From assembly GCA_949775045.1 (NCBI GenBank), contig OX459096.1, forward strand, positions 39,603,316 through 39,667,315: a stretch of DNA of 64,000 bases, written 5' to 3'. The notes beneath the pieces were generated by a model, which worked only from the letters and a program-made list of their open reading frames with translations, had not been told where the DNA came from and searched no databases. The position numbers and the translations under genes were made by a program. Position 1 is the stretch's first letter, and the number at the start of each line of letters is the position of its first letter. Of this stretch, positions 1-12,200 are shown piece by piece. The DNA comes from Metridium senile. Taxonomy: Eukaryota; Cnidaria; Anthozoa; Actiniaria; Metridiidae.

Positions 1-555
1 AACGGTCTTCATAGTGGAAAAAAAAATGAAAAATCCGGCTAACCGGTATATAAAGTGTGTATAAACGACATTTTGAAAACAGAACTTGAAAATTAACGAT
101 ATCCACAATGTGAATACCAAGACTGACAAGCGAAGTGTGGACGCAGAACTTTTTGAGAACGGATTTTAAAAACGCTAGATAACTGGGGTAGCGTGGACGT
201 AAAACGTTCGATCAGTTTTCAGTATGGTAAGGCTAAATTCGTCGACTTATAGCTTATGTAATTTCAAAAGTGTGAAAAACGCCACAACGAGGTCACAAGG
301 AAACAGTTCACTGAACACGCTTGAATATTTATATTCATAGCAATAAAACTTTCCAAAAATACATATTTCTGCTTGCTCTTCTGATGGTGGTGCTTATTTT
401 TTAAGATATGGGTCTTTATTTATGAAGGTCAACTGGCATTCAGTCAATGTGTATACGCCACTTTAAAGGAACCATATACTGAATGGATACTAATATTCAC
501 GAACAGGAAAATGCATCGATGCAGGAACGACCAAAGTTTATGGAAGCACGCGATA

Positions 556-794
556 CAGTAAAAACCCGCATATAAGAACCAGTGACCGATTAAGAACAAC
601 TTTAGATGCTTCTAGATAACAATTTATATAATATAAAAAAAGACACTATATAACTGAGGGAAATTGTTTTTGCTTTGTAAATAAGAACCAGTTAAGAACC
701 ACCTTAGCCTAATTTCTCACTAAATACCAGTTATATAAGTACCACTTTAGCCTAACCTCGAAAAATAGTGGTTCTTATATGCGGGTTTTTACTG
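556..794. mobile_element. MITE, CAGTAAAAACCC family, copy 1
   Basis: Inverted ends CAGTAAAAACCCGCATATAA and its reverse complement bound a 239-bp segment flanked by TA on both sides (554-555 and 795-796). TA target duplication and short inverted ends are typical of Tc1/mariner/pogo-derived non-autonomous elements. No transposase is encoded. Further copies lie at 16247-16641 and, diverged, at about 35431-35592. Confidence 0.85.
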
Positions 795-1756
795 TATATC
801 TGTTTATTCGTATGTTCTCAACGGCGGTCGTATTTTAAATCTACGTGTGCCTTTTCTGTATTATTTTTCGATTTTAATAGTATTGATCCATTTTGGAGGG
901 AGGCGTTCAAACGCATCCAACGTGTAATACGGAAGATGATGAGAAGTTTGACCGAATCAAACTTCATCCAATCAACATCATCCAACAACATGTTCAGACT
1001 GGCCAAACATCACTGACTGGATCCGATTATTTGTAAGAAATCCATGCAAAGAATGGTATATTCTTAAATATATTAAAGCTTTTAAGAATCAAAATGTATC
1101 TCTTGAACGGAGTAGAAAGTAAACGTTTACTGTGCTTTTAGTGTTTTCAAAGGCACAGGCATGAATTTCGTCATATTTCATGCGATGGCTCGATGAAAGA
1201 CGTTTCGACCTCATAAAATGCATTCAAAAGTTGTTTTGGACATGACCGCATTCCTCGCTAGTTTAAAAACAAGTTTAGCAAAAGTTGTGTAATCCTTTTT
1301 TAATTATATAAGTTAAAATTACTACAGGCTTTATTGAACTCTTTCAGAATGTTCTAAAGCTCTTTAACAATCCTTATCTTGAGATCAAAATGTGATATTT
1401 CGATAATATTGAACACAATAGTTCAACTTACAATAGTTATCATCAGAATGAAATTGTTCTGTTATGGATTTTTGCTACGTTATCAATGTCTTTAATTTCT
1501 CAGTAATATTGGTTCAGTACATATCCGGCCTCATAGGACATGTAACTACATACTCAAGCTCCATTTATTACCGTAATTAACTCAATGCTTTTATTTTCGT
1601 TTTCGTTTTTCGCTTTTCTTTGTTTTTATTACTTAAAGGTTTATCTCTTCTTTCCTGAAGTGATCTTTATCAAAAATCACGTTTCTAAGATATTGACGTA
1701 CTATTACCGGGGAGAGAGGAGGTTCTCCCTATACGCGTATGTACCGCTGGATAGGA

Positions 1757-1990
1757 GCCCCTCCCAGGGGTTTTAGGAAACAAGGGCATTTATTTTAAGG
1801 GAACAAGGGATACTGCCAAATTATTTTCAGGGAACAAGGGAACAAAATATGATAAAACAAAAGTTTTTGGGGATCATAATGCATGGGAACATAAGGTAAA
1901 ACTTTTTAGGCAAACAGTTATTTTATACTTATGGAGAACAAGGGAGAAAAAGCAAAAAGATCAACGGAACATGGGAACATGCATATGGAT
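1757..1990. repeat. GAGCCCCTCCCAGGGG repeat, copy 1
   Basis: This segment begins GAGCCCCTCCCAGGGG and runs through tracts such as GGGAACAAGGGA. It is the reverse complement, with divergence, of much of the palindromic element at about 13638-13871. The far end here is eroded and the second inverted end is not clear. Confidence 0.6.
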
Positions 1991-2919
1991 ACGGATAGGG
2001 TATGGTCTGTTTTGGTCTTGCTGTCTTTTAAAAACAGGGAATGCATCTTTGATGCCCAATTTGTCTTAAACAGGATCTAGAATATTGAAAAAGATCGTAC
2101 GTTTTGTGTTTTTGTTTGTCTTAGAGAGAGTACTGATTTTTCTTCAAAGAGACGTTTGCAACAAAGGGCCTTACTATGGGAGAATACATCAAAATAGGGT
2201 CCATTTTACCGATTTGTATTGAATAGGATATGGATTCGTTACACCCAAGCGTCTTACTAGGCTCAGGTTTTTAATTTAGATATAGTTAACTATGATTTAG
2301 ACGTCTGGTGGTTCATCCGTACAAAACCATGTCCAGCAACCCCGGTGTTCTATTCCCTCCTCAGCAAACTCATTACAAACGTTCAATGTTTTCTCATTGG
2401 CTCAGGTGTCTCAATGAAAAGATAAAGTTCTTTCCACAATCTTGGGTGAAATTAATAGAATAGTGTATTTGTGCTTTGAAGATAGCCCGCAGTTCCCTTT
2501 CTTTTATTTCGAGTCTGTCTCTTCTAATAAACATTCTTGGAAATTAGAACAAAATTACAAATCAGTGACTTGCCTATGCGAATGAATCAAATCTGAACTT
2601 TTATATTTCAAAAGTTTATGCTTTCGTGCTCTCGATTCTTCTCCTGATTCTTTTCAAAAATCATCCTTTTTGTATGTTATGATGTTCATTGTTTAAACTC
2701 TTTTAGTTTCTTTGTAATTGTAATAAGCCAGATTCAACGAGTGAATCATAATTCAGATTTAACTTATATAATTAAAATAAGTTACATTTTTACTCTAAAT
2801 TGATGTTTCCATGGAAAGCCGTGATACACAATTATTTGTCACTAAACTTGTAATTATTCGAAGAACTTTTTGTCAATACTCCAAACAGTTTCACGTTATT
2901 TATAATCACCGCTGTATTT

Positions 2920-3170
2920 GTGTAGGAAATCGCACGATCTTGAGTACAATTGAAAGTTTTCAAAATTGGACGAGCCATTTGATAAATTTCAAAACATCAC
3001 GAGTATCTATATAATTGCAAATTGTACGAGATCAGAAGATCGTGCGATTTTTTATTAATAATGTACTGAAAAACTAATTGGTACTCTGCAGAGTACAATT
3101 TACGATTTAATCGTCCAATCAGAAACGAGTAATTTTGTTCTGCATGTATATTATAATTCTAGTAGCTTTT
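2920..3170. repeat. Dispersed repeat shared with 15.73-15.93 kb
   Basis: It contains AATCGCACGATCTTG, TACTCTGCAGAGTAC and a TCGTCCAATCAG motif. The same motifs occur in reverse orientation at about 15735-15930, so this is a dispersed repeat family. It has no coding content. Confidence 0.55.
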
Positions 3171-4282
3171 TAAGTTTTAAGATTTTAAGTTACATTTTTT
3201 ACCCAAACCGATGTTTCCATGGAAAGGGATACACAATTATTTGTCACTAATCTTGTAATTATTCGAGTAACTTTTTGCTAATCCTCCATGTGAGTTTCAC
3301 TTTATTTATCATTATTTGTCAAAATATTCCCAAATCCCGAGCCAAGTATTAACAAATGTTATCGCTTAACAATACAAAACACGTCACATTTGAATTTTCT
3401 CTGAATTGAAGCTATCTCTGTACAAATTAGTCTCCTTTAGTGTTGTAAAACGTCTGCGAAGGAGACAGCGCCTTTTGTCAAATAGTGCATGAAACTGGTC
3501 TATTTTATGGCCTTTTGAAACCAAAACTGACTGCATGGTCCCCATTTACTGAAAATGGAATTGTTTTCAGTATCTTTCATGTATTCATGTAAATGTTTGT
3601 GTTTTGCAATCACAATGAACAGCGTGATAACAACATGAGGGGCATGTATTTGTGAAGTGTATTATTGATCAGTGTGCGCCAGACCTTTGTGCTTGCAATC
3701 CAAACTCAAAACATTTATAGGTAAAAGTTTTGGAAACCATCTTCTCGACTTACTGATACACAACGCACTGCAAACACCTTGAACTTGCTCATAGTGGGTT
3801 TTATTAGCGATCATGGTACGTTAAACGATCTATTTAATAAATACTCTAACAAGAACCCCTCACTCTGGATTCATTTTTTAGGAACTTAATTTACGATCAT
3901 TCTTGCTCAAACTCCGTAAAACTGTCAAGTTTTGAAGATAAATTATTTTTATAAAAATATGTCTAAAAAGTATTGAACAACGAACTTGTTAATAATGCAA
4001 AACATATGTTTTCGTTCCGTGATGTTTGTGTCAAATTGGTTTAAATATTCATTACTGATTGTCATCATCAGGCTGAGAAGAAAAATAACGGTTTATCGGT
4101 AATATTTCCACAGTGGCACTTCACTCACCAGCTTTCTACTATCAATTTGGAGATCTGCTGGTTAACTATGTATGGTCTAAAAAGTTTGTGAGTGATTTTA
4201 ATCATTTCTTAGCTGAGCTATGAAAACGTTAGTTCATATCTATAGCATGTGAATTGTGAGGCATGTTTGAGTCTGGAGTATA

Positions 4283-4459
4283 CAGTGGTAACTCTATTAA
4301 GCGGTCACCCTCGGGACTTTCCAATGTGGCCGCTTAATAGAGGTTGGCCGCTGAATAGAGGTATAGCATAGGTGTAGGAATAGATTTGGGACTTTTTATT
4401 GTGGCCGCCTAATAGAGGGTGACCGCTTAATGGGTGACCGCTTAATAGAGGTACCACTG
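4283..4459. mobile_element. CAGTGG-type MITE (pogo/Tigger-like), copy 1
   Basis: A 177-bp element with ends CAGTGGTAACTCTATTAAGC and reverse-complement GCTTAATAGAGGTACCACTG, flanked by TA. The interior repeats 'ggccgcttaatagagg'. The CAGTGG start and TA duplication match non-autonomous pogo/Tc1-mariner elements. Related copies lie at 22979-23137 and 23426-23612. Confidence 0.85.
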
Positions 4460-6229
4460 TATATATATTCGTAGTCCGTGAGGTCTATTTGTTTTAGTAT
4501 ATTCACTAACTTAGAAAATTAGAAATTAAAATTAGAAAATAATAGTAGCAGTATCCAATGAGGTTGCACGATTTGTGATGGACCACAAGTTGAGTTAAAA
4601 CCTCCAATGACGGAAACGTCTTATTATACGAATCCCGCGTTATGCTTGCTTGTATTACTTATAAAGGCACTACCCATGCTATTCAACTGTTAATCCTAAC
4701 TCACATATATTGGCGCCGGAGTCGTATCTCGTCGACATTATTTACGCTGTAAGCGTCCTTCCTTTAAATTGCTCAGAACAATCATAAAAACTGTTTTACT
4801 GCTTTTACATGGTTGGCCTATATAGTCTGGCGTCTTTCCTCGATCCAAAAGATTGGTAATGTGTAAAAATCACCTAATTAGTTCAATGTATCATGATCAG
4901 ATCATAAATGCATGTATACTGAACCGTTCAAGGTCATGCTTTTCTTCTCAGTTAAAAACCTTAAAGTCATCATCATCATCATCATCATCATCGTTATCAC
5001 CATCGTCACCACCATCATTATCTAAACATTATTATCAGCATCAAGGCAGATGACAAACCTTCGCAGTTTTCAAGTGATCTAAGGAGGAACTTTTTCAAAA
5101 AAAGTCAGTGTTGTGAGCAGATGATCATCTAAAACTGTTATGAAACATCTACAAACAATATATCCAGCAGAAGAACTGACACAAGATGTTTTGGGAGTCG
5201 TTTGTAAAATCCTTTGCTGCTTTTGTAAATCGATATTTTTGTCGCCGTTGCAAAGAAGCATGGCGATGGGTCAATGAGGCTGGGAAATGCGTTGCGCGTT
5301 TATATGTAAGATTGGCGCTACCGAAATAAAGAAATAAATTAAATGCGGCAAGTACCAAGGCAACAGTATTATCAGTCTGGTCTCGGAGGCATTTCAAATA
5401 TACTAACTACACTCATGATTGTAAACTGCGTGGCAGCAATGTGCGCCTTCATATAGCAGTCCGTTAAGTCCTCCACATTTCTGATGTACACTGAGACGTC
5501 TGTTCTCAGTTTCTGTTATCACTGCTTAGGGTGAGACCAATACTGATTCAGTATCATGTACAATGACGATGTTATGTTCTTACGAGTAACAAATGCTTGG
5601 TCTTTTTCTTTAAGAACGTCTGATTTCTTTTGCAGTTAAATCCAAAATTTGATGGTGTATCACTAGAGGAACTGGATCTTACATAATAAAGTAAGTAAGA
5701 CCATTTCCATTTGTATGTTTTCATTTAAAATTAAGTGATTAGACTATATGAGCAATTAGCTATATATGTTCTCAGCCGTTGTATATATTCACAAACCAAC
5801 TCATTGAAGGATTGATGAACTCACATAGAATTAAGGGTTGCCTGATGTTTCAAGAATACTTAGGGAACATCTTCATAACTTATTGTTCAAAACCACTAAC
5901 AAATAAACAATTCTCATAATTGATACTTCGGATATGAGTTCGCTCGTACAGACACAAAATATCCGGAGAACACTCATTTCATTATTTTGTACTGATATAA
6001 CAAAAACACATTGCTTATTCACATGTAAAAATGGGAAAAATAGACGGAGTTTTAAATCCTAAAGTGGACACCTGTCGTGGGATAGATATGCTAATCGTAT
6101 TGAAAAGGCAAAGAAGAAACACAAAAACGTTCCTGTCATCTGTTTATTGGCAATTTGTTTATTTACTATATAGATCCTATAGCTGAGACTCGTCATTTCC
6201 TTCACAGAGTTATGTAAGTTAAATACACA

Positions 6230-9200
6230 ATGGCCACTAAAGCATGTGTGACTGGCATCACGATGCGTGTTAGTCTAGTGTCCCTTCTCATCATTTCTAA
6301 CCTCATCAACTGTGAAAGTAAAAAAGAGATTTGGATTGGAGCTTTTCTAACCATAGATGTGAGTGGCGGTGGATGGAGCTCTGAGGGGGTTCTTCCAGCT
6401 ATTGAGATGGGCGTTGAAGACGTGAATAATGATTCTACAGTCCTGGCTAATTACACGCTAAAATTGAAGTGGAGGGATACGAAGGTTAGTTTGTAGTTAC
6501 TCAGTTTTATTATCTATCTTTTATCAAAACATAGCAACGGAAAAGTTTTATCAAATTGGAGTGGAGGGATACGAAAGTTAGTTTGTAGTACCTTAACTAT
6601 TTATCACAACATAGCAACATAAAGTTTTATCAAATCAAGAAAATAGTTTTATGTCTTCTGCATGACAAAATCACAGGGAGCCCAAGCTCATCACTTGTGA
6701 TCTTTTACAGTAAATGTATGGAGTCGAGAGATATCCTTTCGCTGTGCCTCAAATATACAATGATACAAACTTTTTTTTACGTAGATAGTTGTGTACAACT
6801 GTTTTCTAGTCTGTGACCGAGTTTTAGCTCAATTAGAGCGATTTTGACGAAAATACCCCAGAAAGACTTTGTCTTTCTTTTAGTTGCTTGCTTGCTTCCT
6901 TTTTAGTTTACACCGAGTGTTAATGTCTCTATGTCAAGTACTTCTTTAAGAGGTAATGAGCTTTTTTTCCTGTTTTTTTTTTTTTTTTGTCGTAAAGAAA
7001 AAAAAACCGAATACACACTAACGAGCTAACTTCAAATCAAAATAAATTTATTTTCTCTTGTGTGTTGTTTATCTTGCTTTTTATCTAGTTTCCTTATTAA
7101 AAAAAAAGAAAAGAAAATTAGAAGTTCAGCTGGTTTTTATATTGGACTATAGTTTTGTCTTATTTCAGTCTTGAGTTTTTCAGTTGCGAAGAAAATTGTC
7201 TGATATCTAGAAAGAAAATGGCTGTATCTATCTTGCCGGACACTGATGAGAATTTCGCTCGTGACGTAATTTTCGATCGTCTAAATAAATGAACCTCATT
7301 CATTTATTTTGTATCAAATTTCGTCTTGAGCTAATTATAAGATTTTCTTGTACGTACTCTAAAACTTTTGCCTGGACGAAAATCATTTGTCCAAGATAAA
7401 TAATCCAATGAAAGAACTTTAGAGCGAATCGGTACCAAAAGTTAGAATAAATCATTTTCCCTTCTCTTTGACTATTTTAAACTTGTTTGATTGTTTCATT
7501 TTAATTTCCTTATTTAAAAATAGTCACGGATGAATAAAATAATTTAAGGACCTTTGAAAAATTAAAATTCATCATTTGGATTATTTGTTTTTCTCATCAA
7601 TTTTTCCAATAAGACATGATAAGATCTCGTTGGCTACTCTGTAGAATGAGATAATTGTCTTGAGTTTAATGATATGCTTTCATATTTTATTTTGTGGTTT
7701 ATCGCACGAAACATTGATACTGAATATAAACACCAGTGATAATATAGACTGCAAGCAGTCCCTACTTTTCCTTCCGGATTCAGAAAATTTTAACTTTAAT
7801 AAAACGAGCGAGCGGGGGCGAGTTGTTTTATTTAAATGCTCATTTTTCTCTCGTTTTCCTCGGAATCTGGAGGGAAAACAAGGGACTGTTCGCAGTCTAG
7901 TGATCGATAATATTATCTATGCATGAATTAAACACTAATGACCTGAATAACAACTTTATTTACACCAAATTACAATGTCTTGGTCCTTAAGGGCAAACGG
8001 TTTCAACATTTGCTTCAACATCCGTTCGATTTTGTTGAATGGCAATGTTTAAAACGCTTTTAAACTCTTTCAACATTGTTGTGAAACGTGATGAATCTAT
8101 GTTGAATTGATGTTAAAAGAGTTTAAAAGCGTTTAAACATTGCCATTCAACAAAATCGAAAGGATGTTGAAGAGCCCTGAGAAAGGACGATTAGTCCGAA
8201 AGCTCGGCTAATTAAAATCTTAGCTTTTAATTAATTATACGTAGTGCATAATACAAAATTATTTCAATACATCAGTAGACATGCACCTTTAGGCCGACAT
8301 AATAACTTGCATATTGATTTATATCTCTGCACTGATCTTGTCGATCTTAAATAAAGTATTCTTCTTTTCTTCTTTTTGCTATCTTTTTTCTATCTTTTTG
8401 CTATCTTTTGTCATCTTAATTACTGACGTTTTATGACCATATTTGCAACCGGAAGATCAAAACACACGAACTGGTTTTAATAACAAGATGCATATTGAAT
8501 TATATCTCTGCACTGATCTTGTCGATCTTAAACTCAGGCTGATCAATAAAGTATTCTGACTTTATTATATGTTTGCTAATGTTGTGCTATCTTTTTGCTA
8601 TCTTGTCATGTTATGACGTTTTATTTTATCTACAACCTGAAGATCAAAACACATGAACTGTTTTTTTACTATCATTTTCACTCATATACAACTTTATATG
8701 TACAAATTATTTTTTCGATTAATTTATTTAGTGGTATTAATACAATTTACAAACAATACCACTGCTATTTACAAACAATTTACAAACAATACCACTGCTA
8801 TTTACAAACAATTTACAAACAATATCGCTGCTATTTACAAACAATTTACAAACAATACCACTGCTATTTACAAACAATTTACAAACAATATCACTGCTAT
8901 TTACAAACAATTTACAAACAATACCACTGCTATTTACAAACAATGTACAAACAATACCGCTGCAATTTACAAACAATGTACAAACAATATCGCTGCTATT
9001 TACAAACAATTTACAAACATTTAAACTATTTTCAAAAAATTTACAAACAAAAATAGAGAAACTTACAAATAAATATTAGTATGTAAAAGTACATTTAGTG
9101 TGTAAATGAAGATTTACAGTTAATTTCCAAACTAATTTCAAACTATTTACATAGTATGGAAGTTGATTGGTTTTTCCAGTGATTTTCTATTTACATATAA

Positions 9201-12200
9201 TTTTCTATTACAACTATAATATTTATATTTTATCCACGATATTGTTTACATCAATGAACACATCAATTTCTCCTTTCGAGTTCGATTCCCAGTGACCTCA
9301 CATCCTTGTTTCGACTTCTCTCATTTCCGTGTAGCTTTAAGTAGCTTTAAATACCCGTAAAACGGAGCAATGATGGAGAAAGGGGAGTAGAATGAGCACC
9401 GTCTGCCGGCCTCAAGTTTATCAGTCTATGACTGTCACGAGTTGCCGACGTTAAATAGAGACTACTTCATGGTTAGTGAGGCGTACGATTTTTATTCACG
9501 AGTTGTGAAGAATTTCAAACGAACGAGCGAGGCTCTGCGAGCGAGTGAGTTTGTAATTCTACACAACGAGTGAATAAAATCGTACAAGCGAACTAACCAT
9601 GAAGTAATCTCTATTTAACGTCGGCAACTCGTGACAGTCATAGACTGATAAACTTGAAAAATTAAAAAAAATTAAAATTAAACTTGCAAATTTACTTATC
9701 TTCAATGCTTTTTTAAAAAAAAAAGCATTATTAAATGGTTAAATAGTCTTGCATTGACAACGCTTCGGCAGTAGCTGAGCGAGATTCCTCTAGTGTGAAC
9801 TTTGCCGACTGATTCACTATATTTATAGTTTTTTCTTTTCCTTTTTTCTTTAGCTCTTTCTGTTTGGAAAGAAGGACTTGTCTTTTCAAATAGGAGGTCC
9901 TTCATGTCACTTGTTTTCTTCATATGTCGCTCAAAACCAAATAATTAACTTCAGAGCGAGAATAGTCTTAGCTTTCCCGTCTTTGAAAGTAATAAATAAA
10001 CTGGGTTACAGCTAGAAATTTGTCAACTTTTCTTGCTTCTTTCTTGAATTCCAAGACGTTTTTCTATAGCAACATCACATTGGATATATGTTTTCGAAAT
10101 AGCTTTGTTTTCTTGTGTTAAAATAACATTTTCAGTCGAATCGCTGTCAACAAACATTCCCAACATTTTGACCAAAGGCGGTTGAAAGTTTTCGCGCCAG
10201 TGAGGTAGATTCCCGCACAAAACCTTTTCATTAGTGAAAAAAATCGTTCGTCCAATCAGATGCCGCGAACGATAGTGAAATTTCATCGTTCGCATCGCTG
10301 ATTGGCTGTGACTTAAAACCGAACGATTTTTACATCACTGGAATTTTATACATAAATCTCAGTACTTATGAAATAAATAAGGTTACTTTACTCTACTTTA
10401 CTTTATTTTGTCGCAAAACACTGTTGATTTAACTGTATATATATATATATATATCTATGATATGTAACAGAATAAAATTTGTAACACCGTAAGAAATGTT
10501 AACTTCTATAATTTGTATGTATCTATGTTTAGTGTCAACGAGGGTATGGAATCAAGCAGTTGTTTTCTTTTATATCTGATGCTAATAAGCCACCGATAAT
10601 GTTGATTGGTGGAGGTTGTTCCGTGGCAACCGAGGCAACAGCCGAAGCATCTCACTATTGGAACCTTAATCAGGTCAGTATGATGAGCAGGTGACGTCAT
10701 CAGGTCAGTATGATGGGCAGGTGACGTCAGGACGGTATCAAGGGATGTTAATTCTGCTGTGTGATTGATCCCGATATTTTTCACGAAATCAGTCTCAAGC
10801 ACTGATCCCCAAAAATCATATTTTGATTCACGATCCCAGGGTATTTGATCCTACTCCCAGGGTATTTGATCCCAATCCCAGGATATTTTATGCCGATCCC
10901 AGGGTATTTGATCCCAATCCCAGGATATTTGATCCCAGAGTACCAGGGTATTCGATCCCACTCCCAGGGTATTTGATCCCACCCCACTCCGATGTATAAT
11001 CCCAATCCGAATCATGTGATTCCGGATCCCACATCAGTGGTGACGACCCTACAAAATGCATGACAGTATCTGTTTTGCCTGGGTCAATACATTTACATTT
11101 ATTAACTTGCAATTTTACTTGAGACATGACGCAAGTATTAAAACAAAAGAACAAATATAAATAAATAAATATATAAATAAGTAAATAAGATGAAACTAAA
11201 CACAACCAATTATAAATACTTTTAAAATAACTTCTTACAAATATTAATGACTTATTGGTCTAATAATACATACACATTTTAAGGAGCATATTGCATATTG
11301 AAATATCTCAGTCAATTAGTCATTGCATCAAGCTTGAAAATTGAAACTAGTTTGGCATGTCCTCTACAAAAACTTCTCACTTGCTACAGTTATCCTGTTG
11401 AATGTGGATTCAACTTAATAACATCTTAGTTACTGTGCGACTCGCCGTACCGTAGTCACTTACGAAAACCTTTGATCACGTTCATGAGTTTTTGACATTA
11501 TTTTGACATTTTTCCATCTCAATCGGACCCGGCAATCAGGTACAAGTTTATATCGAGAGGCGGAGACTTTAGAAACTTTGATGTCTGTAATTGGTCCGAT
11601 TAAGATTAAAAAATGTCAAAATATTGTCAAAAATTTATCAAACGTTTTTGTAAGTGACTACGGTAGGGCGAATGATATATGAGTAGAAAATCTCAATCAC
11701 TTTAACGGATACCGAATAAAACTATTTTGTCAAATCTCTCGTATTTTTTAGATCGCGTTTAGTGCCAATTCAATGCGTTTATCAGACAAGAAAACGTATC
11801 CTAAACTGTCCCGAACTTGTTACTCAGAAGCTATTGGCAATCCAGCTCGTATATCGATGTTGAAGAAATATGGCTGGAAGAGAGTAGCAGCCATTTATCA
11901 GAATGAAGGCTTGTTTTCTCTGGTAAGTTTGGTTAACGAACAAGCTTAAAATCATTGAAAGGAAAGGAAAGGAAAGGAAAGGAAAGGAAAGGAAAGGAAA
12001 GGAAAGGAAAGGAAAGGAAAGGAAAGGAAAGGAAAGGAAAGGAAAGGAAAGGAAAGGAAAGGAAAGGAAAGGAAAGTTTGACATGATATAATTGTCACAA
12101 AGCATTTCATACAATAATTCTAACTTACTGTAAATACCGTTGTTTCTGGCAGCTGAAAAATCCGGCTAGATTTTGTTATATATATTTTATCAAAAACAAT

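Larger units (their letters stand above)
1..6229. other. 5' non-coding region with scattered repeats
   Basis: I find no convincing coding exon here. The few open frames are short, low in complexity and lack splice context. The region contains a CAGTAAAAACCC-type MITE (556-794), half of a palindromic GAGCCCCTCCCAGGGG element (about 1757-1990), a repeat shared with 15.7-15.9 kb (about 2920-3170), a CAGTGG-type MITE (4283-4459) and a short ATC run near 4970. The promoter and any 5' untranslated exons of the downstream GABA-B-like gene probably lie in the last kilobase, but nothing marks them clearly. Confidence 0.6.

Noticed and set aside
8746..9041. CRISPR-like regular repeat
   Set aside because: Units are contiguous with no unique spacers, in an intron of an animal gene.
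8595..9056. Open frames of 90-153 codons on both strands rich in YKQ or VNS repeats
   Set aside because: They are produced by a 33-bp minisatellite whose period is a multiple of three. There is no splice context or homology.
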